DNA of 64,000 nt from NCBI RefSeq assembly GCF_023805255.1, contig NZ_JAMSCK010000003.1, positions 434,001-498,000 on the forward strand. The letters are read 5' to 3'. This document shows positions 8,646 through 16,926 of the stretch, piece after piece (position 1 is the first letter of the stretch; every line of letters begins with the position of its first letter). The notes beneath the pieces are model-generated. The model was not told the DNA's origin and did no database searches. It worked only from the letters and a program-made list of their open reading frames with translations. This DNA comes from Gramella jeungdoensis. GTDB lineage: Bacteria; Bacteroidota; Bacteroidia; Flavobacteriales; Flavobacteriaceae. A program made the position numbers and the translations under genes.

Positions 8646-10325
8646 CTAATTTTTGATCTTAGCCCAGGAATCCCGAAGGGTAACCGTCCTATTAAAAACA
8701 GGTTTTGCAGATGTAGAATCCCTGTCTACGCAAAAATATCCTATACGTTGAAACTGTACTTTATCCTGTTCCTTTGAATCTTTAAGACTTGGTTCCAGAT
8801 AACCCGTAACGATCTTTAAAGATTCGGGGTTCACAAAATCAAGATATTCTTTGTCTTTCACCCCATCTGGAGTTTCTTCTGTAAACAAACGATCATAAAG
8901 CCTTATCTCGGCTTCTATAGCATGTTTTACTGAAACCCAGTGCAAGGTTCCTTTTACCTTTCTAAGAGACTCTTCGGTCCCACTACCACTTTTACTTTTT
9001 GGATCGTAAGTACAGTGAATCTCGGTGATTTTGCCTTCATCATCCTTTACCACATCTTCACCCTTGATGATATAGGCATTCTTTAAACGAACTTCCTTTC
9101 CTAAGGTAAGCCTGAAAAATTTCCTGTTCGCGCTTTCTTTAAAGTCCTCACGTTCTATATAAAGTTCCCTTGAAAAAGGTACTTTTCTACTTCCTGCCGA
9201 TTCGTCTTCAGGATTGTTCTCTGCATCCAGCCACTCCTCTTCCCCTTCAGGATAATTAGTGATGACTAGTTTCACAGGATCTAAAACACCCATAACTCTG
9301 GGAGCTATTTTATTAAGATCCTCTCTAGCGCAGAATTCCAGGTGAGAAACATCTATCAGGTTTTCTCTCTTTCCTACCCCAATAGAATCCGCAAATTTAC
9401 GGATAGATTCCGGGGTATAACCCCTACGTCTAAGTCCTGAAATAGTAGGCATTCTTGGATCATCCCAGGAATCTACATATCCTTTTTCTACCAGTTGAAG
9501 TAGTTTCCTTTTACTTACAATCGTATGACTTAGATTTCTACGTGCAAACTCCCTTTGTTTGGGTTCAAAATCGCCAGGCTTGCTTACTTTTTCTATAAAC
9601 CAGTTATATAACTCGCGGTGCGGCAGAAATTCAAGTGTACAGAACGAATGCGAAACCTGTTCAATAAAATCACTTTGTCCGTGTGCCCAGTCGTACATAG
9701 GATAGATCTTCCAGTTATCACCCGTACGATGATGATTTTTATGCAGGCACCTGTACATCACCGGATCTCTCATCAGCATATTTGCCGCAGTCATATCTAT
9801 TTTAGCCCTGAGTACATGGCCCCTTTCTGGAGTGTCTCCATTCTTCATCTTTTCAAAAAGATCCAGATTTTCTTCTACAGAACGGTTTCTATAGGGACTT
9901 TCAATTCCCGGTTTTGTAGGAGTTCCTTTTTGTTCAGCTATTTCCTCAGAGGTCTGACTGTCTACATAAGCATCTCCGTTCTTTATCATTTCAACAGCCC
10001 AGTCATACAACTGCTGAAAATAATCTGATGCATAGCATTCTTTTGCCCACTTAAAGCCTAACCATTCCACATCTCTTTTGATCGCATCAACATATTCCTG
10101 CTCTTCTTTGGTAGGATTGGTATCATCAAATCTAAGATTTACCGGTGCATCATACCTCTCCCCTAGTCCAAAATTAAGACAGATAGAGGACGCATGTCCT
10201 ATATGCAAATAACCGTTTGGTTCCGGTGGGAAACGGAATTTCAGGTCTTCTTTTTTATAGTCCTTTTGCAGATCTTCTTCTATGATTTGCTCAATAAAAT
10301 TGAGCGACTTTTTTCCTTCGGCCAT
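8646..10325 (-). CDS. glnS: glutaminyl-tRNA synthetase
   Basis: Class Ic synthetase charging tRNA-Gln, 559 residues from ATG 10325. The block PPEPNGYLHIGHAS (residues 33-46) holds the HIGH motif, VSKRKL is the KMSKS-type loop, and the catalytic core contains FDDTNPTKEE. The C-terminal beta-barrel anticodon domain ends with the family pattern YFCVDRDS. An upstream in-frame ATG would add 35 residues, but a promoter box at 10346-10353 lies within that extension and the family N-terminus fits ATG 10325. It is divergent from folB. The presence of GlnS means this organism charges tRNA-Gln directly. Confidence 0.97.
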   Translation of the reverse strand: MAEGKKSLNFIEQIIEEDLQKDYKKEDLKFRFPPEPNGYLHIGHASSICLNFGLGERYDAPVNLRFDDTNPTKEEQEYVDAIKRDVEWLGFKWAKECYASDYFQQLYDWAVEMIKNGDAYVDSQTSEEIAEQKGTPTKPGIESPYRNRSVEENLDLFEKMKNGDTPERGHVLRAKIDMTAANMLMRDPVMYRCLHKNHHRTGDNWKIYPMYDWAHGQSDFIEQVSHSFCTLEFLPHRELYNWFIEKVSKPGDFEPKQREFARRNLSHTIVSKRKLLQLVEKGYVDSWDDPRMPTISGLRRRGYTPESIRKFADSIGVGKRENLIDVSHLEFCAREDLNKIAPRVMGVLDPVKLVITNYPEGEEEWLDAENNPEDESAGSRKVPFSRELYIEREDFKESANRKFFRLTLGKEVRLKNAYIIKGEDVVKDDEGKITEIHCTYDPKSKSGSGTEESLRKVKGTLHWVSVKHAIEAEIRLYDRLFTEETPDGVKDKEYLDFVNPESLKIVTGYLEPSLKDSKEQDKVQFQRIGYFCVDRDSTSAKPVFNRTVTLRDSWAKIKN

Positions 10326-10345
10326 AACTGAATTAAAATAAAGGG

Positions 10346-10353
10346 CAAATTTA
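10346..10353 (-). promoter_or_regulatory. -7 promoter box of glnS
   Basis: Minus strand TAAATTTG matches TAnnTTTG and lies 20 bases upstream of ATG 10325, so it decides between the two possible glnS starts. Confidence 0.55.
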
Positions 10354-10417
10354 TCAAATTTTAATTCGATAGCAGTGTTTACGTCACAATAGTATTCAGG
10401 AAAAGCTGTATCAATTA

Positions 10418-10448
10418 TTGAAAACCTCAAATGCGGAAGCTATCTTTG
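10418..10448 (+). promoter_or_regulatory. Promoter of folB (TTG-N20-TATCTTTG)
   Basis: TTG at 10418-10420, 20-base spacer, TATCTTTG at 10441-10448. Both elements of the Bacteroidota housekeeping promoter are present, 13 bases before the GTG start. Confidence 0.7.
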
Positions 10449-10461
10449 TAAAAAATTTAAT

Positions 10462-10818
10462 GTGGGAGCAATAAAACTCAAGAATATCAAGGTCTTCGCA
10501 TATCACGGCTGCCTTGATGAAGAAGGCAAGATTGGTAGTGAATACAGAGTAGATTTAAAAGTGTATGGAGACCTGTCCCATTCTGCAAAAACCGATAAAT
10601 TAAGCGATACGATAGATTATGTTCATCTTAATAAGATAGTCAAGGAAGAGATGGCAATACGTTCCAAACTGCTTGAAAATGTTGCGGAAAGAATTCTGAA
10701 ACGGATCATAAAGGAACTTATAATGGTTCAAAAGGCTAAGGTTAAGGTTTCCAAAATCAATCCGCCAATTGGTGGAAATGTAGCTATGGTTACCGTAACC
10801 AGGACTAAATCCCGATAG
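10462..10818 (+). CDS. folB: dihydroneopterin aldolase
   Basis: Converts 7,8-dihydroneopterin to 6-hydroxymethyl-dihydropterin in folate synthesis; cytoplasmic octamer. 118 residues, normal length. The N-terminal block VFAYHGCLDEEGKIGSEYRVD is seen as AYHGCL followed by EE and the conserved Y-x-V-D strand; the family glutamate in E-x-x-I/L-G/K is present and DTIDY precedes the helix. The C-terminal PPIGGNVAMV matches the family block. The start is GTG, since the overlapping ATG at 10460 is out of frame. It has its own promoter and is followed by tRNA-Cys. No other folate genes are nearby. Confidence 0.93.
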   Translation: MGAIKLKNIKVFAYHGCLDEEGKIGSEYRVDLKVYGDLSHSAKTDKLSDTIDYVHLNKIVKEEMAIRSKLLENVAERILKRIIKELIMVQKAKVKVSKINPPIGGNVAMVTVTRTKSR

Positions 10819-10827
10819 ATTTTAGTT

Positions 10828-10855
10828 TTGAAACTTAAAATTTTTATTACATTTG
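10828..10855 (+). promoter_or_regulatory. Promoter of tRNA-Cys (TTG-N17-TACATTTG)
   Basis: TTG at 10828-10830 and TACATTTG at 10848-10855 with a 17-base spacer, 13 bases before the mature tRNA 5' end. Confidence 0.7.
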
Positions 10856-10868
10856 CCAACCCATTAAG

Positions 10869-10939
10869 GGCATCGTGGCCGAGTGGCTAGGCAGAGGTCT
10901 GCAAAACCTTGTACAGCGGTTCGAATCCGCTCGATGCCT
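10869..10939 (+). tRNA. tRNA-Cys (anticodon GCA)
   Basis: Cloverleaf of 71 nt: acceptor GGCATCG pairs with CGATGCC; anticodon stem GAGGT/ACCTT with loop CTGCAAA (GCA); T-arm GCGGTTCGAATCCGC. The discriminator is T and CCA is not encoded. It is followed at once by a terminator. Confidence 0.97.
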
Positions 10940-10943
10940 CAAG

Positions 10944-10974
10944 AAAGCTTCCTGTAAACCAGGGAGCTTTTTTT
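10944..10974 (+). terminator. Terminator after tRNA-Cys
   Basis: An 11-bp stem (AAAGCTTCCTG with CAGGGAGCTTT, one G-T pair) with a 5-base loop and a run of seven T. It touches the stop codon of the convergent LysE gene and may also end that transcript. Confidence 0.88.
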
Positions 10975-11716
10975 ATTCCTCCCCTTCTTTTTCCTTATGA
11001 TCCACGAAATTCTCAAACTTCCCCATCATGGAGTCATTCGGAGTTATTTCTTCTATCTGATCCTTGATATCGTCTACCTGGTGTGGAAAAACTCCCTGGA
11101 ATATCAGCACGCAACCAAAAAGAACTAGTAGAAGACTAATTCCTTTTTTCATTACATAGATGCGGTTTGGAGTAAGTTTTCTATTTAGTTTTTTAGCCAA
11201 CAGGATCTTCGCAACATCTATAATAAGATAAGTGGCAAGCACCGCACTAAAAAAGACACTTATCCTATTCATTTCCATATCCATTTTAGGGCCGAATACG
11301 ATGATTACTCCAAGCCAGAAGCCCAGAACCCCGATATTTATGAAATTGAGCAGAAAACCCTTTGCAAATAACCCGAAATAATCACTTTTTCCAAGTTTTC
11401 TAATTTCAGGAGTTTCCTCTTCAGTCAGTAAAACCTTTTTTGTTTGTAAAAAGCTCATTACCCCGTAAGTGGTAAGTATCATCCCACCAAAAATGAAAAG
11501 TGCAGGATCATCCTTTATACGTTCCAGGAGCTTGGTGGTACTGAAATAGGCTATTAGAAGAAATACAATATCAGCCAGTATTACACCAAGATCAAAAGAA
11601 ATAGCAGCTCTAAAACCTTTGATAGCCGCAGTTTCAAGCAATACGAAAAACACAGGCCCAAGTAGAAAAGCCAGAAATAAACCCAGGGGCATACCTGCTA
11701 AAACGTCCTGTAACAT
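10973..11716 (-). CDS. LysE family translocator (amino-acid exporter)
   Basis: Inner-membrane protein of 247 residues with six hydrophobic segments, matching LysE/RhtB exporters. The N-terminus has GMPLGLFLAFLLGPVFFVLL, where the conserved G-P-x-F pattern is visible, and the next segment carries SFDLGVILADIVFLL. A long acidic C-terminal tail (about residues 220-247, ending KEKEGEE) extends beyond the usual ~205 residues. Substrate cannot be told from sequence. It has a promoter box at 11734-11741 and stands alone between rnr and tRNA-Cys. Confidence 0.88.
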   Translation of the reverse strand: MLQDVLAGMPLGLFLAFLLGPVFFVLLETAAIKGFRAAISFDLGVILADIVFLLIAYFSTTKLLERIKDDPALFIFGGMILTTYGVMSFLQTKKVLLTEEETPEIRKLGKSDYFGLFAKGFLLNFINIGVLGFWLGVIIVFGPKMDMEMNRISVFFSAVLATYLIIDVAKILLAKKLNRKLTPNRIYVMKKGISLLLVLFGCVLIFQGVFPHQVDDIKDQIEEITPNDSMMGKFENFVDHKEKEGEE

Positions 11717-11733
11717 ACAGTTAAGTTGTAATG

Positions 11734-11741
11734 CAAATGTA
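11734..11741 (-). promoter_or_regulatory. -7 promoter box of the LysE gene
   Basis: Minus strand TACATTTG matches TAnnTTTG, 17 bases upstream of the LysE start. No clear -33 TTG. Confidence 0.5.
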
Positions 11742-11811
11742 AACTTTTTGATCTTTTAATAAGATCGAGGCTAAAACCATGAGTAAACAGGATAAATCTG
11801 AAATTGATCTA

Positions 11812-11830
11812 AGGATTAATATTTAATCCT
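11812..11830. repeat. Inverted repeat over the rnr stop codon
   Basis: AGGATTAA-TAT-TTAATCCT, 8-bp perfect arms around the stop codon of rnr (11823-11825). There is no T-run, so it is either an mRNA 3'-end hairpin or chance in AT-rich DNA. Confidence 0.4.
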
Positions 11831-14021
11831 CTTCAACTTCTTCCCTGCTTCCCAGAAGCGTGAAATCAAGATGCCTTTTTACCAGATCTGCGTTTTTTAC
11901 TTTCACGTAAACCTCATCTCCAAGAGTATAGGTTTTTCCAGTTTTTCTACCAGTAACAGCAAATTCATCCGGATCGTATTCATAATGGTCATCATTAAGA
12001 TCCCTCAAACGTATCATTCCTTCGCATTTATTCTCAACGATCTCCACAAATATTCCCCATTCTGTAACTCCTGAAATTACTCCAAGGAATTCTTCATCCT
12101 CATGATCCTGCATGAATTTCACCTGCATATATTTAATAGAATCCCTCTCTGCATTCGCAGCCAGGTTCTCCATTTCGCTACACTGGTGACATTTATCTTC
12201 ATATTTCTCCTCACTGGCCGATTCGTTATTATCTAAATAATACTGAAGCAGCCTGTGCACCATCACATCAGGATATCTCCTTATAGGTGAGGTAAAATGG
12301 GTATAATATTCAAAGGCTAAACCGTAATGCCCGATGTTATCGGTTCCATAATAAGCTTTGCTCATTGATCTTATCGCGAGCGTATCAACCATATTCTGCT
12401 CCCTTCTACCCTGTACATCTTCCAGTAATTTGTTTAGTGAAGAAGTAGTGGTTTGCCTGTCCCGTAAATTAAGTGAATGTCCAAAGCGGCCGACAATATT
12501 CTGAAGGGCAGCCAGTTTTTCATCGTCCGGTTCATCATGACATCTGTAAACAAAGGTTTTCTTTGGTTTTTGTTTCCCTATAAATTCCGCAACTCTACGA
12601 TTTGCCAGAAGCATGAATTCTTCAATAAGTTTATTGGAATCTTTTGCGATTTTGAAAAACACACCAACGGGATTATTATCCTCGTTCAGATTGAATTTCA
12701 CTTCCACTTTATCAAAAGAAATGGCGCCATCTCTCATACGTCTCGAGCGCATCTTTTTTGCAAGACGGTTAAGGGTACAAATAGCTTCAACCAGCGCCCC
12801 TCTTACTGTATAAGAATGTTTTCTAATTGAGATATCATCGGGTATAGTTCCGGTTCCGGTTTCAATTATATGCTGGGCCTCTTCATAGGCAAAACGCTCA
12901 TCAGAATAAGTCACCGTTCGCCCAAACCACTGATCCTTAACATTCGCATTATCATCTATCTCAAATACCGCTGAAAAGGTAAATTTCTCTTCCTTTGGCC
13001 TTAAAGAACATGCGTTATTAGAAAGGATCTCAGGCAACATAGGCACCACCCTGTCTACAAGATAAACCGAAGTTGCACGTTCAAAGGCTTCATCATCAAG
13101 TATAGTCCCGGGCTTTACATAGTGAGATACATCGGCAATATGAATCCCGATCTCATAATTTCCATTCTTCAAAATTCTAAAACTCAGGGCATCGTCAAAA
13201 TCCTTGGCATCCCTGGGATCTATCGTGAAAGTGAGCACGTCTCGCATATCCCGACGTCTATCTATCTCATCTTCATTGATGGAAGTGTCTATCTTATTCG
13301 CGAACTCTTCCACCTCTTCGGGAAAATCATGAGGAAGACCATATTGTGCCAGAATTGAATGAATTTCGGTATGATGTTCACCCGGTGTCCCCAGTACCCT
13401 GGTTATTCTACCAAAAGGGGAATCGGCTTTCTCTGGCCATTCTTCAAATTCTACTAAAACTTTATCTCCGTCCTTAGCTCCGTTTTGTTTATTTCCCGAA
13501 ACAAAGAAATCGGTATACATGGAATTATCATCAATCACCACAAAACCAAAATCTTTCTTTTGCTGGAGGGTCCCAACGAATTCTGTTCTTTTCCTCTTTA
13601 GGATTTTGGTGATCTCACCTTCAGATCGTTTGCGTCTTCTGCGGTTATAAACATAAATCTCAACGGTATCTCCATCAAAGGCAGCATTCAGATCTTTATT
13701 GGCAATGAAAATATCATCAGCCAGTTCTTCAACCATTACATATCCATAGCCTTTCGTGGTAAGATCCAGAACGCCGGTATAATAATTCTTTTTTGAATCT
13801 ATCTTGAATTTTCCGCGGTCTACCTGCTCTATCTGCTTTTTTGCGGCCAGCTGAGCTAGTTTTTTAATAATCTGATTTCTGCTACTAGCATCATTCACCC
13901 CTAGGAAAGAGGCTATTTGTTTGTAGTTATATGTTTTTCCTGGATTTTTGCGAAGTATATCTATGATACTTCTGGAAAGATTGCCTTGTAATTTAGTTTT
14001 GTTCTTTTTCTTTTTCTTCAT
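11823..14021 (-). CDS. rnr: ribonuclease R
   Basis: 3'-5' exoribonuclease that degrades structured RNA and takes part in rRNA quality control. 732 residues from ATG 14021; a GTG two codons upstream is less likely. Order: Lys-rich N-terminus, winged-helix region (about 15-70), cold-shock/OB domains (about 75-240), RNB catalytic domain starting TIDPRDAKDFDDALSF with the metal-binding aspartates, then IHIADVSHYV, and a C-terminal S1 domain (LGVISGVTEWGIFVEI, about 640-725). The length matches bacterial RNase R. Upstream DNA (14028-14227) is AT-rich and has no gene. Confidence 0.96.
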   Translation of the reverse strand: MKKKKKNKTKLQGNLSRSIIDILRKNPGKTYNYKQIASFLGVNDASSRNQIIKKLAQLAAKKQIEQVDRGKFKIDSKKNYYTGVLDLTTKGYGYVMVEELADDIFIANKDLNAAFDGDTVEIYVYNRRRRKRSEGEITKILKRKRTEFVGTLQQKKDFGFVVIDDNSMYTDFFVSGNKQNGAKDGDKVLVEFEEWPEKADSPFGRITRVLGTPGEHHTEIHSILAQYGLPHDFPEEVEEFANKIDTSINEDEIDRRRDMRDVLTFTIDPRDAKDFDDALSFRILKNGNYEIGIHIADVSHYVKPGTILDDEAFERATSVYLVDRVVPMLPEILSNNACSLRPKEEKFTFSAVFEIDDNANVKDQWFGRTVTYSDERFAYEEAQHIIETGTGTIPDDISIRKHSYTVRGALVEAICTLNRLAKKMRSRRMRDGAISFDKVEVKFNLNEDNNPVGVFFKIAKDSNKLIEEFMLLANRRVAEFIGKQKPKKTFVYRCHDEPDDEKLAALQNIVGRFGHSLNLRDRQTTTSSLNKLLEDVQGRREQNMVDTLAIRSMSKAYYGTDNIGHYGLAFEYYTHFTSPIRRYPDVMVHRLLQYYLDNNESASEEKYEDKCHQCSEMENLAANAERDSIKYMQVKFMQDHEDEEFLGVISGVTEWGIFVEIVENKCEGMIRLRDLNDDHYEYDPDEFAVTGRKTGKTYTLGDEVYVKVKNADLVKRHLDFTLLGSREEVEED

Positions 14022-14227
14022 TATCACTTAGTATACCATAAAATTACGCCATTATAACCAGACATGAACTTTTTCATTTTAAAGTTTTGTTAAGGCACAG
14101 GAAATAACCTTCCAGCCTTATTCGTTTTAACACAAAACCTATTTTTTTTACTTTTTTTGAAAATTTTAAAATTAACTCTTAATTTTTTCTTAATTTAGAG
14201 ATAACATTCCCCAGATACTTCCCCCCA

Positions 14228-14235
14228 TATATTTG
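14228..14235 (+). promoter_or_regulatory. -7 promoter box of the small membrane protein / DUF2007 pair
   Basis: TATATTTG lies 9 bases before ATG 14245. It overlaps a possible TTG start at 14233, which is therefore rejected in favour of 14245. The mRNA would have almost no leader. Confidence 0.55.
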
Positions 14236-14244
14236 CTAAGGATC

Positions 14245-14415
14245 ATGAAAGTAGGTAAAGCCACTAAATACTCGGTCATGTTTTTCCTGATATTTCTTTT
14301 CGGGGTAATTTTCTTTGTGGCATATATCAATAAAACCCTTAACAAAAAAACCGAGATCTTTCCTTTGAATACCCATGAGCCTTCTGAAAAAATTGCTTTA
14401 ACATTTGAAGAATAA
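14245..14415 (+). CDS. small single-pass membrane protein, unknown
   Basis: 56 residues. A basic N-terminus (MKVGKATKY) precedes one hydrophobic segment (about residues 10-28, SVMFFLIFLFGVIFFVAYI), then a hydrophilic tail of about 28 residues. This predicts a membrane protein with its N-terminus inside. I do not recognise a family. It has a promoter box immediately upstream and is followed 30 bases later by the DUF2007 gene, probably in one transcript. Confidence 0.6.
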   Translation: MKVGKATKYSVMFFLIFLFGVIFFVAYINKTLNKKTEIFPLNTHEPSEKIALTFEE

Positions 14416-14445
14416 GGCCTATCTTTAATAGACTTATTCCAGGTT

Positions 14446-14688
14446 ATGAAAGATTATAAGTGTCTTGCTACCTTCACCTATCATCATGAATATTTCGTTC
14501 TTAAATTAAAGTTCGAAGATGCCGGCGTACGCCACTATTTCCAGAACGAGACACTGGTAGGTCTCTTACCCTTATCTTCCTTTGCCTTTGGCGGAATACG
14601 GCTAATGGTCCACCCGGCAGATATAAAGAAAGCAAAAGAAATCATAGATTCCTTTAATGACAAATCTTCTCATCTACGAATCGTTTAG
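14446..14688 (+). CDS. DUF2007 domain protein (putative signal-transducing protein)
   Basis: 80 residues with a beta-alpha-beta-beta fold pattern similar to PII-like DUF2007 proteins: an N-terminal strand, helix VLKLKFEDAGVRHYF, the block NETLVGLLPL, and the C-terminal helix block VHPADIKKAKEIIDSF, which is the family signature. The function is unknown and no partner protein is fused. It lies at the left edge of the large AT-rich gap, after the small membrane protein. Confidence 0.8.
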   Translation: MKDYKCLATFTYHHEYFVLKLKFEDAGVRHYFQNETLVGLLPLSSFAFGGIRLMVHPADIKKAKEIIDSFNDKSSHLRIV

Positions 14689-15203
14689 TTATAAACATTA
14701 TATATCATATTTATTATTTCTTCTTTTTTAAAAAAATTAAATGATGTTATATGATGGCGTGTTAATTTGTAGAACATTTTTTTTGAAGAAGATTTGGTTT
14801 TTTAGTTGTGAGTTTTTGATAACAGTTTATCAACATAGGTGTTAATTCCTAACTTCTTGATATACTTATCTTTTTAAGATTTACTTAACAAAAGTTCATA
14901 ATATTCTTTTAATAATTTTTATGAATAACTTTAAAATAAACATTTGTCAATAACCTGTTTTTAACTGCTCATAACTATCTAAAAAATCCTGTGTTTATTA
15001 TTTTGATTATTCAAACCATTGAGCGTATTGTTATTATTTTCTTAAAAACAAAATTTCTTTTTAATTAAATCATCAGATGTTTTTCACAATAAGCTGTCAA
15101 TTTTAAAAGCTTGAAAATTAAGATATTCTAGAAAGTAATTAACAATCAAAAATAAGTTAGTTAATAGCCTCTTTTTTTACCTTTGTCACAAATAATATAA
15201 GTC
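14689..15203. other. AT-rich gene-free region, candidate replication origin
   Basis: 515 bases without an ORF, the largest gap in the window and markedly richer in A and T than the flanking genes. It holds a DnaA-box-like TTATCAACA (14827-14835, one mismatch to TTATCCACA), a weaker TTTTTCACA (15080-15088), long A and T runs and TAAT/TTAA tracts that could act as an unwinding element. The 3' edge contains the rpiB promoter box. The parS-like site 13.6 kb to the left and the nearby mnmG and rnpA fit an origin region, but only one good box is visible, so the call is tentative. Confidence 0.35.
15178..15185 (+). promoter_or_regulatory. -7 promoter box of rpiB
   Basis: TACCTTTG matches TAnnTTTG, 18 bases before the rpiB ATG. 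No TTG at the right distance. Confidence 0.5.
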
Positions 15204-15644
15204 ATGAAAATTTCAATAGGGAACGATCACGCTGGTACCGGTTATAAGGAAATGATCCAGGAAAAGCTGGAATCTATGGGACATAGCGTAATAAATCATG
15301 GTACAAATTCTGAAGACAGCGTAGATTATCCGGATTTTGTTCACCCGGTTGCTGAAGATGTTGAAAACGGCACAGCCGATCTAGGTGTCATTATATGTGG
15401 AAGTGGAAACGGCGCTAATATGACGGCTAATAAGCACCAGGGGGTTCGCTCGGCGCTTTGTTGGAATGTAGAGATCGCTAAACTGGCCAGGGAACATAAT
15501 AATGCTAATGTTTTAAGTATTCCGGCAAGGTTTGTGGCAAAAGATCTGGCTGTTGAAATGCTTGAGGCTTTTGTTAATACCGAATTTGAAGGAGGTCGCC
15601 ATCAGCGAAGAATAGATAAGATTCCTTCAAAAAAGTATTGTTAA
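15204..15644 (+). CDS. rpiB: ribose-5-phosphate isomerase B
   Basis: Interconverts ribose-5-phosphate and ribulose-5-phosphate in the pentose phosphate pathway. 146 residues, family length. The N-terminal block ISIGNDHAGTGYKE, the central ICGSGNGANMTANKHQGVR (phosphate/substrate loop) and the C-terminal REHNNANVLSIPARF are family signatures. The typical catalytic Cys lies in the ICGSG block. Its stop is 7 bases before the GNAT gene, so the two form an operon. It starts right after the AT-rich region. Confidence 0.95.
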   Translation: MKISIGNDHAGTGYKEMIQEKLESMGHSVINHGTNSEDSVDYPDFVHPVAEDVENGTADLGVIICGSGNGANMTANKHQGVRSALCWNVEIAKLAREHNNANVLSIPARFVAKDLAVEMLEAFVNTEFEGGRHQRRIDKIPSKKYC

Positions 15645-15651
15645 TAAGCTT

Positions 15652-16101
15652 ATGAGTAAATTGAAGATCGAAGTAAAAAAGTTCAGTGAATTAAATCTCA
15701 CTGAACTTTATGATATTTTACAATTACGATCTGAAGTCTTTGTAGTGGAACAGGATTGTGTGTATCAGGATATCGATGGAAAAGATTTTGATGCGTTGCA
15801 TGTTCTGGGAAAGAAGAATGATAAAATAGTTGCATATACCCGCTGTTTCAAACCTGGTTATTATTTTAAGGAGGCTGCAATAGGCCGGGTTGTTGTAAAA
15901 GCTTCTGAAAGAAAATATGGTTACGGCCATGAGATCATGAAAGCTTCCGATAGGGCCATTTCCGATCATTATAACACTTCTCTTGTTAAACTTTCAGCCC
16001 AGCAATATCTTATCAAATTTTATGAATCCCACGGATATAAAACGGTTGGGGAAGGTTACCTTGAAGATGGCATTCCGCATATTGCCATGATAAAAAATTA
16101 A
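15652..16101 (+). CDS. GNAT family N-acetyltransferase (ElaA-like)
   Basis: 149 residues of the acetyl-CoA-dependent GNAT fold. The start resembles ElaA (LTELYDILQLRSEVFVVEQ) and the central acetyl-CoA binding block is IGRVVVKASERKYGYGHEIM, with the R/Q-x-x-G-x-G/A pattern present as RKYGYG. Near the C-terminus YESHGYKTVGEGYLEDGIPH is seen as FYESHGYK plus GIPH, typical of ElaA. The substrate is unknown. It is cotranscribed with rpiB and overlaps the 3' end of the convergent desaturase gene by 4 bases. Confidence 0.88.
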   Translation: MSKLKIEVKKFSELNLTELYDILQLRSEVFVVEQDCVYQDIDGKDFDALHVLGKKNDKIVAYTRCFKPGYYFKEAAIGRVVVKASERKYGYGHEIMKASDRAISDHYNTSLVKLSAQQYLIKFYESHGYKTVGEGYLEDGIPHIAMIKN

Positions 16102-16916
16102 TTTTTGGTTTTGATAGACCTGTTGAAAGGAATCCCGAGCTGATAGCTCAAATTATCAGATGTTTTATCATCTACTATATCAATTCCATAGCGTATCTTT
16201 TCGGTTCTGTCGTAAACAAAAGTGCCGAATATTCTGTCCCATATACTTAACATGTTTCCATAATTAGTATCAGTCCATGGTAATTGATAATGGTGATGAA
16301 ATTTATGCATATTCGGAGTTACGATCACATAGCTTAGAATTTTATCTATTTTCTTCGGAAGTCGGATATTGGCATGCGTGAAGTAGGTGAAAAATATGCT
16401 TAGAATCCTGTAGAATAGATAAAATGCGACTGGCATTCCCATAATGATTACGGCAATTAACGCGAAGCTTTCCCTGATAATAAAATCAATGGGATGATGC
16501 CTGGTGCCGGTGGTGGCATCTACATGTGTATCACTGTGGTGTACCAAATGCAATCTCCACATCCACTTTACTTTATGCAATAAATAATGAACAAAATACT
16601 GTGCTATAAGGTCTAAAACCATGATAGCCAGGATAAGTTCTATCCAAACAGGTAACTCGAAAAGTTTAAGTAATCCAACTGGTGAATTGTTAATCCACAT
16701 AAATACCCCTGCTGTAAGTATACCGAAGGCAAGGTTTATCAACATTACTAAACCCAGTAATGCAATGTTTGTACGGGCATGTTTCCACTTATTATATTTG
16801 AATTTTATTAAAGCGTAATAGCCTTCCAGGATCCAGAACAGTCCAAGAACTAAAGATATCCATACAACTTTTTGCCATGCCGGCATATGTTCAAAAAATG
16901 AAAGAAAAGCTTCCAT
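16098..16916 (-). CDS. sterol desaturase / fatty acid hydroxylase family protein
   Basis: Integral membrane di-iron oxygenase of 272 residues with four or more hydrophobic segments. The histidine clusters are all visible: HYLLH (about 123-127), HLVHH (about 136-140), and MHKFHHH near residue 217, with a further HH in GTRHHP. These bind the iron pair in the FA_hydroxylase family. Substrate (lipid, sphingolipid, carotenoid) is not determinable; flavobacterial homologues are widespread. It is the last gene of a minus-strand run, 10 bases after the S41 protease gene. Confidence 0.88.
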   Translation of the reverse strand: MEAFLSFFEHMPAWQKVVWISLVLGLFWILEGYYALIKFKYNKWKHARTNIALLGLVMLINLAFGILTAGVFMWINNSPVGLLKLFELPVWIELILAIMVLDLIAQYFVHYLLHKVKWMWRLHLVHHSDTHVDATTGTRHHPIDFIIRESFALIAVIIMGMPVAFYLFYRILSIFFTYFTHANIRLPKKIDKILSYVIVTPNMHKFHHHYQLPWTDTNYGNMLSIWDRIFGTFVYDRTEKIRYGIDIVDDKTSDNLSYQLGIPFNRSIKTKN

Positions 16917-16926
16917 TTAAATATTA

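Noticed and set aside
9618-10028. 136-codon plus-strand frame
   Set aside because: Antisense to glnS with no promoter or family resemblance.
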